This document shows, one piece after another, positions 63,012-64,000 of a stretch of 64,000 nt of DNA. The DNA is taken from the NCBI GenBank assembly GCA_032768795.1, contig CP136490.1:1674001-1738000 (forward strand), in the 5' to 3' direction. The translations under genes and the position numbers were made by a program. Each line of letters begins with the position of its first letter. Position 1 is the first letter of the stretch. Below the pieces are notes generated by a model. That model did not search any database and had not been told where the DNA came from. It saw only the letters and a list, made by a program, of their open reading frames with translations. The DNA comes from Tremella fuciformis (Eukaryota > Basidiomycota > Tremellomycetes > Tremellales > Tremellaceae).

Positions 63012-64000
63012 GTTGGTGGGGAATTATAGGGGTGTAGTGGTAGTGGTGAAGTCAAGTGTTGCCGCTCCTCTTCTTTGGCGGAAGAGGGCGTCGATCGGGG
63101 TTGTCAACGTGACGGGGTAGGAAACGGGGCAAGAAAGATTGAAGGGGGAAGAGGAATGTGGGAGAGGGAGGATCGTGTTATTAGGTGGTGAAAGGAGATA
63201 TAGGAATCGCTGTCGCAATGTGGACGGCAGGTAAAGGTCCGCTAACCTCTTGTGGACCCGAATTTCGAAGAGACGCGCGCGGTGGACCCGCTGGAACCCC
63301 GACCCACACCGCATGGCCGTCGGTCTCGTCTCTTCTGCTCTCATGCCTTGTAGATGGGATTCCATTTTTGTCCGAAGCCGGGGTCCCCCTTAGCGCTCGG
63401 CGGTCGTGCCTGTAATTCACCCTTTGACCCCGAGCCGCTAAACAGCCAAGTGATCTGAGATGGCAGCAGCCGGCGGGATGGAACTCTCACTAACAGAAGG
63501 GGGCCGAAATGTTAAGACGGCGGCCGAGATTTGCATATTTGCCGACCCCCTCTCTGCCAGCGAGAGACATTGACCGACGGGAAAGTGAGACGCAACAGAC
63601 AGGCCGAATGAGGCCTGGTCAAGCATACCTGTGGGATCGCCGTCGCCGTCGGTCTCCCCTTTGCCCACCTTCGGGGACGGAGATGGGGCCGAAGCTCTAG
63701 AATTGTCCACCGTCGGACACGGGGATGTTCTCATTCTGACGTGTCTCTGACAATGTATGGCGCGGTCGTGATATCATTGCTTGTCCTGTCCCACCCATGC
63801 TTGCTCCTTCATGATCAACACAGCCATAGCAAAGGAGGGTAGCCGCGTGGGTCGGGTCAAATCAGGCGCACGGTTCTCAATGCAGGCGATGCAGCAGATC
63901 TTGGCACGATGCGACGAAGGCAATTAGGCGTGTCTGATTGCTGACACGCCTAGACTGGCCGGGGCTGATTTGCTTCCGCTCGTTCTGGTCAAGCTGATGA
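63012..64000. promoter_or_regulatory. Upstream region of the MFS exporter to the right edge
   Basis: About 990 bases with no supported gene. The first 180 bases are purine-rich on the plus strand (a pyrimidine-rich leader for the minus-strand exporter). A perfect 10-bp inverted repeat lies at 63925-63952. Confidence 0.4.
63925..63952. repeat. Perfect 10-bp inverted repeat TAGGCGTGTC / GACACGCCTA
   Basis: Arms 63925-63934 and 63943-63952 with an 8-nt loop TGATTGCT. It could be a hairpin in a transcript end from a gene beyond the edge or a palindromic binding site. Confidence 0.65.

Overview
This window looks like nuclear DNA of a basidiomycete fungus, most likely a Tremellomycetes-type yeast (the Cryptococcus / Tremella / Trichosporon side). 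The evidence is GC-rich, tightly packed, intron-dense genes. The introns are mostly 38-60 nt, with GTNNGT donors (GTGAGT, GTCAGT, GTAAGT), a CTGAC or CTGAT branch site close to the 3' end, and YAG acceptors. The gene content is typical fungal housekeeping plus wall-active glycosidases. There are no bacterial operons, CRISPR arrays, rRNA genes or tRNA genes that I could support. Exon models were built by hand from reading frame, splice signals and family motifs. Nearly every splice junction was checked for phase.

Layout, left to right. 1-8.1 kb: the 5' part of an unknown gene running off the left edge, possibly a Ubp2-like deubiquitinase (-); a Nup2/Nup50 FG nucleoporin (+); a small catalase-like heme peroxidase (+); an Sfp1-like zinc-finger regulator (-). 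9-20 kb: a ten-exon Vps3/TGFBRAP1-type CORVET subunit (+); a mitochondrial cytochrome-b5-reductase/Cyc2-like flavoprotein (-); cactin (+); a one-TM protein (-); the ESSS/NDUFB11 subunit of complex I (+); a SURP-domain splicing protein (+). 20-32 kb: a CSL (CBF1/Su(H)/LAG-1) transcription factor (+); the Elg1/ATAD5 PCNA unloader (-); a striking single reading frame that joins a mitochondrial MDL-type ABC half-transporter to the heme O synthase COX10 (-); the U3 processome factor UTP11 (+).

32-48 kb: SDH8/SDHAF4 (-), a hairpin-rich A+T-richer island, the AP endonuclease APN1 (+), MDM35 with a large Ser-rich insert (-), an acidic-tailed unknown (-), an ARO8-like aminotransferase (-), a phosphosite-like Ser/Pro-rich unknown (+), COX11 (-) and OXR1/TLDc (+). 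48-64 kb: a Crz1-like C2H2 factor (-), a 2.1-kb divergent regulatory region, a secreted GH5 glucanase carrying a ricin-type lectin domain (+), a GH128 glucanase (+), a seven-exon mitochondrial rhomboid protease (-), an NmrA-like reductase (+) and a DHA2-family MFS exporter (-).

A theme is mitochondrial biogenesis. COX10 (in the fusion), COX11, SDH8, MDM35, complex I ESSS, the Cyc2-like reductase, the rhomboid and the MDL transporter all lie here, although each has its own promoter. The two wall glucanases are neighbours. The most unusual items are the ABC transporter-COX10 fusion, several extreme gene structures (a 12-nt microexon, a 9-nt terminal exon, a 5-nt coding first exon and a GC-AG intron), and a high frequency of stop-free introns whose length is a multiple of three.
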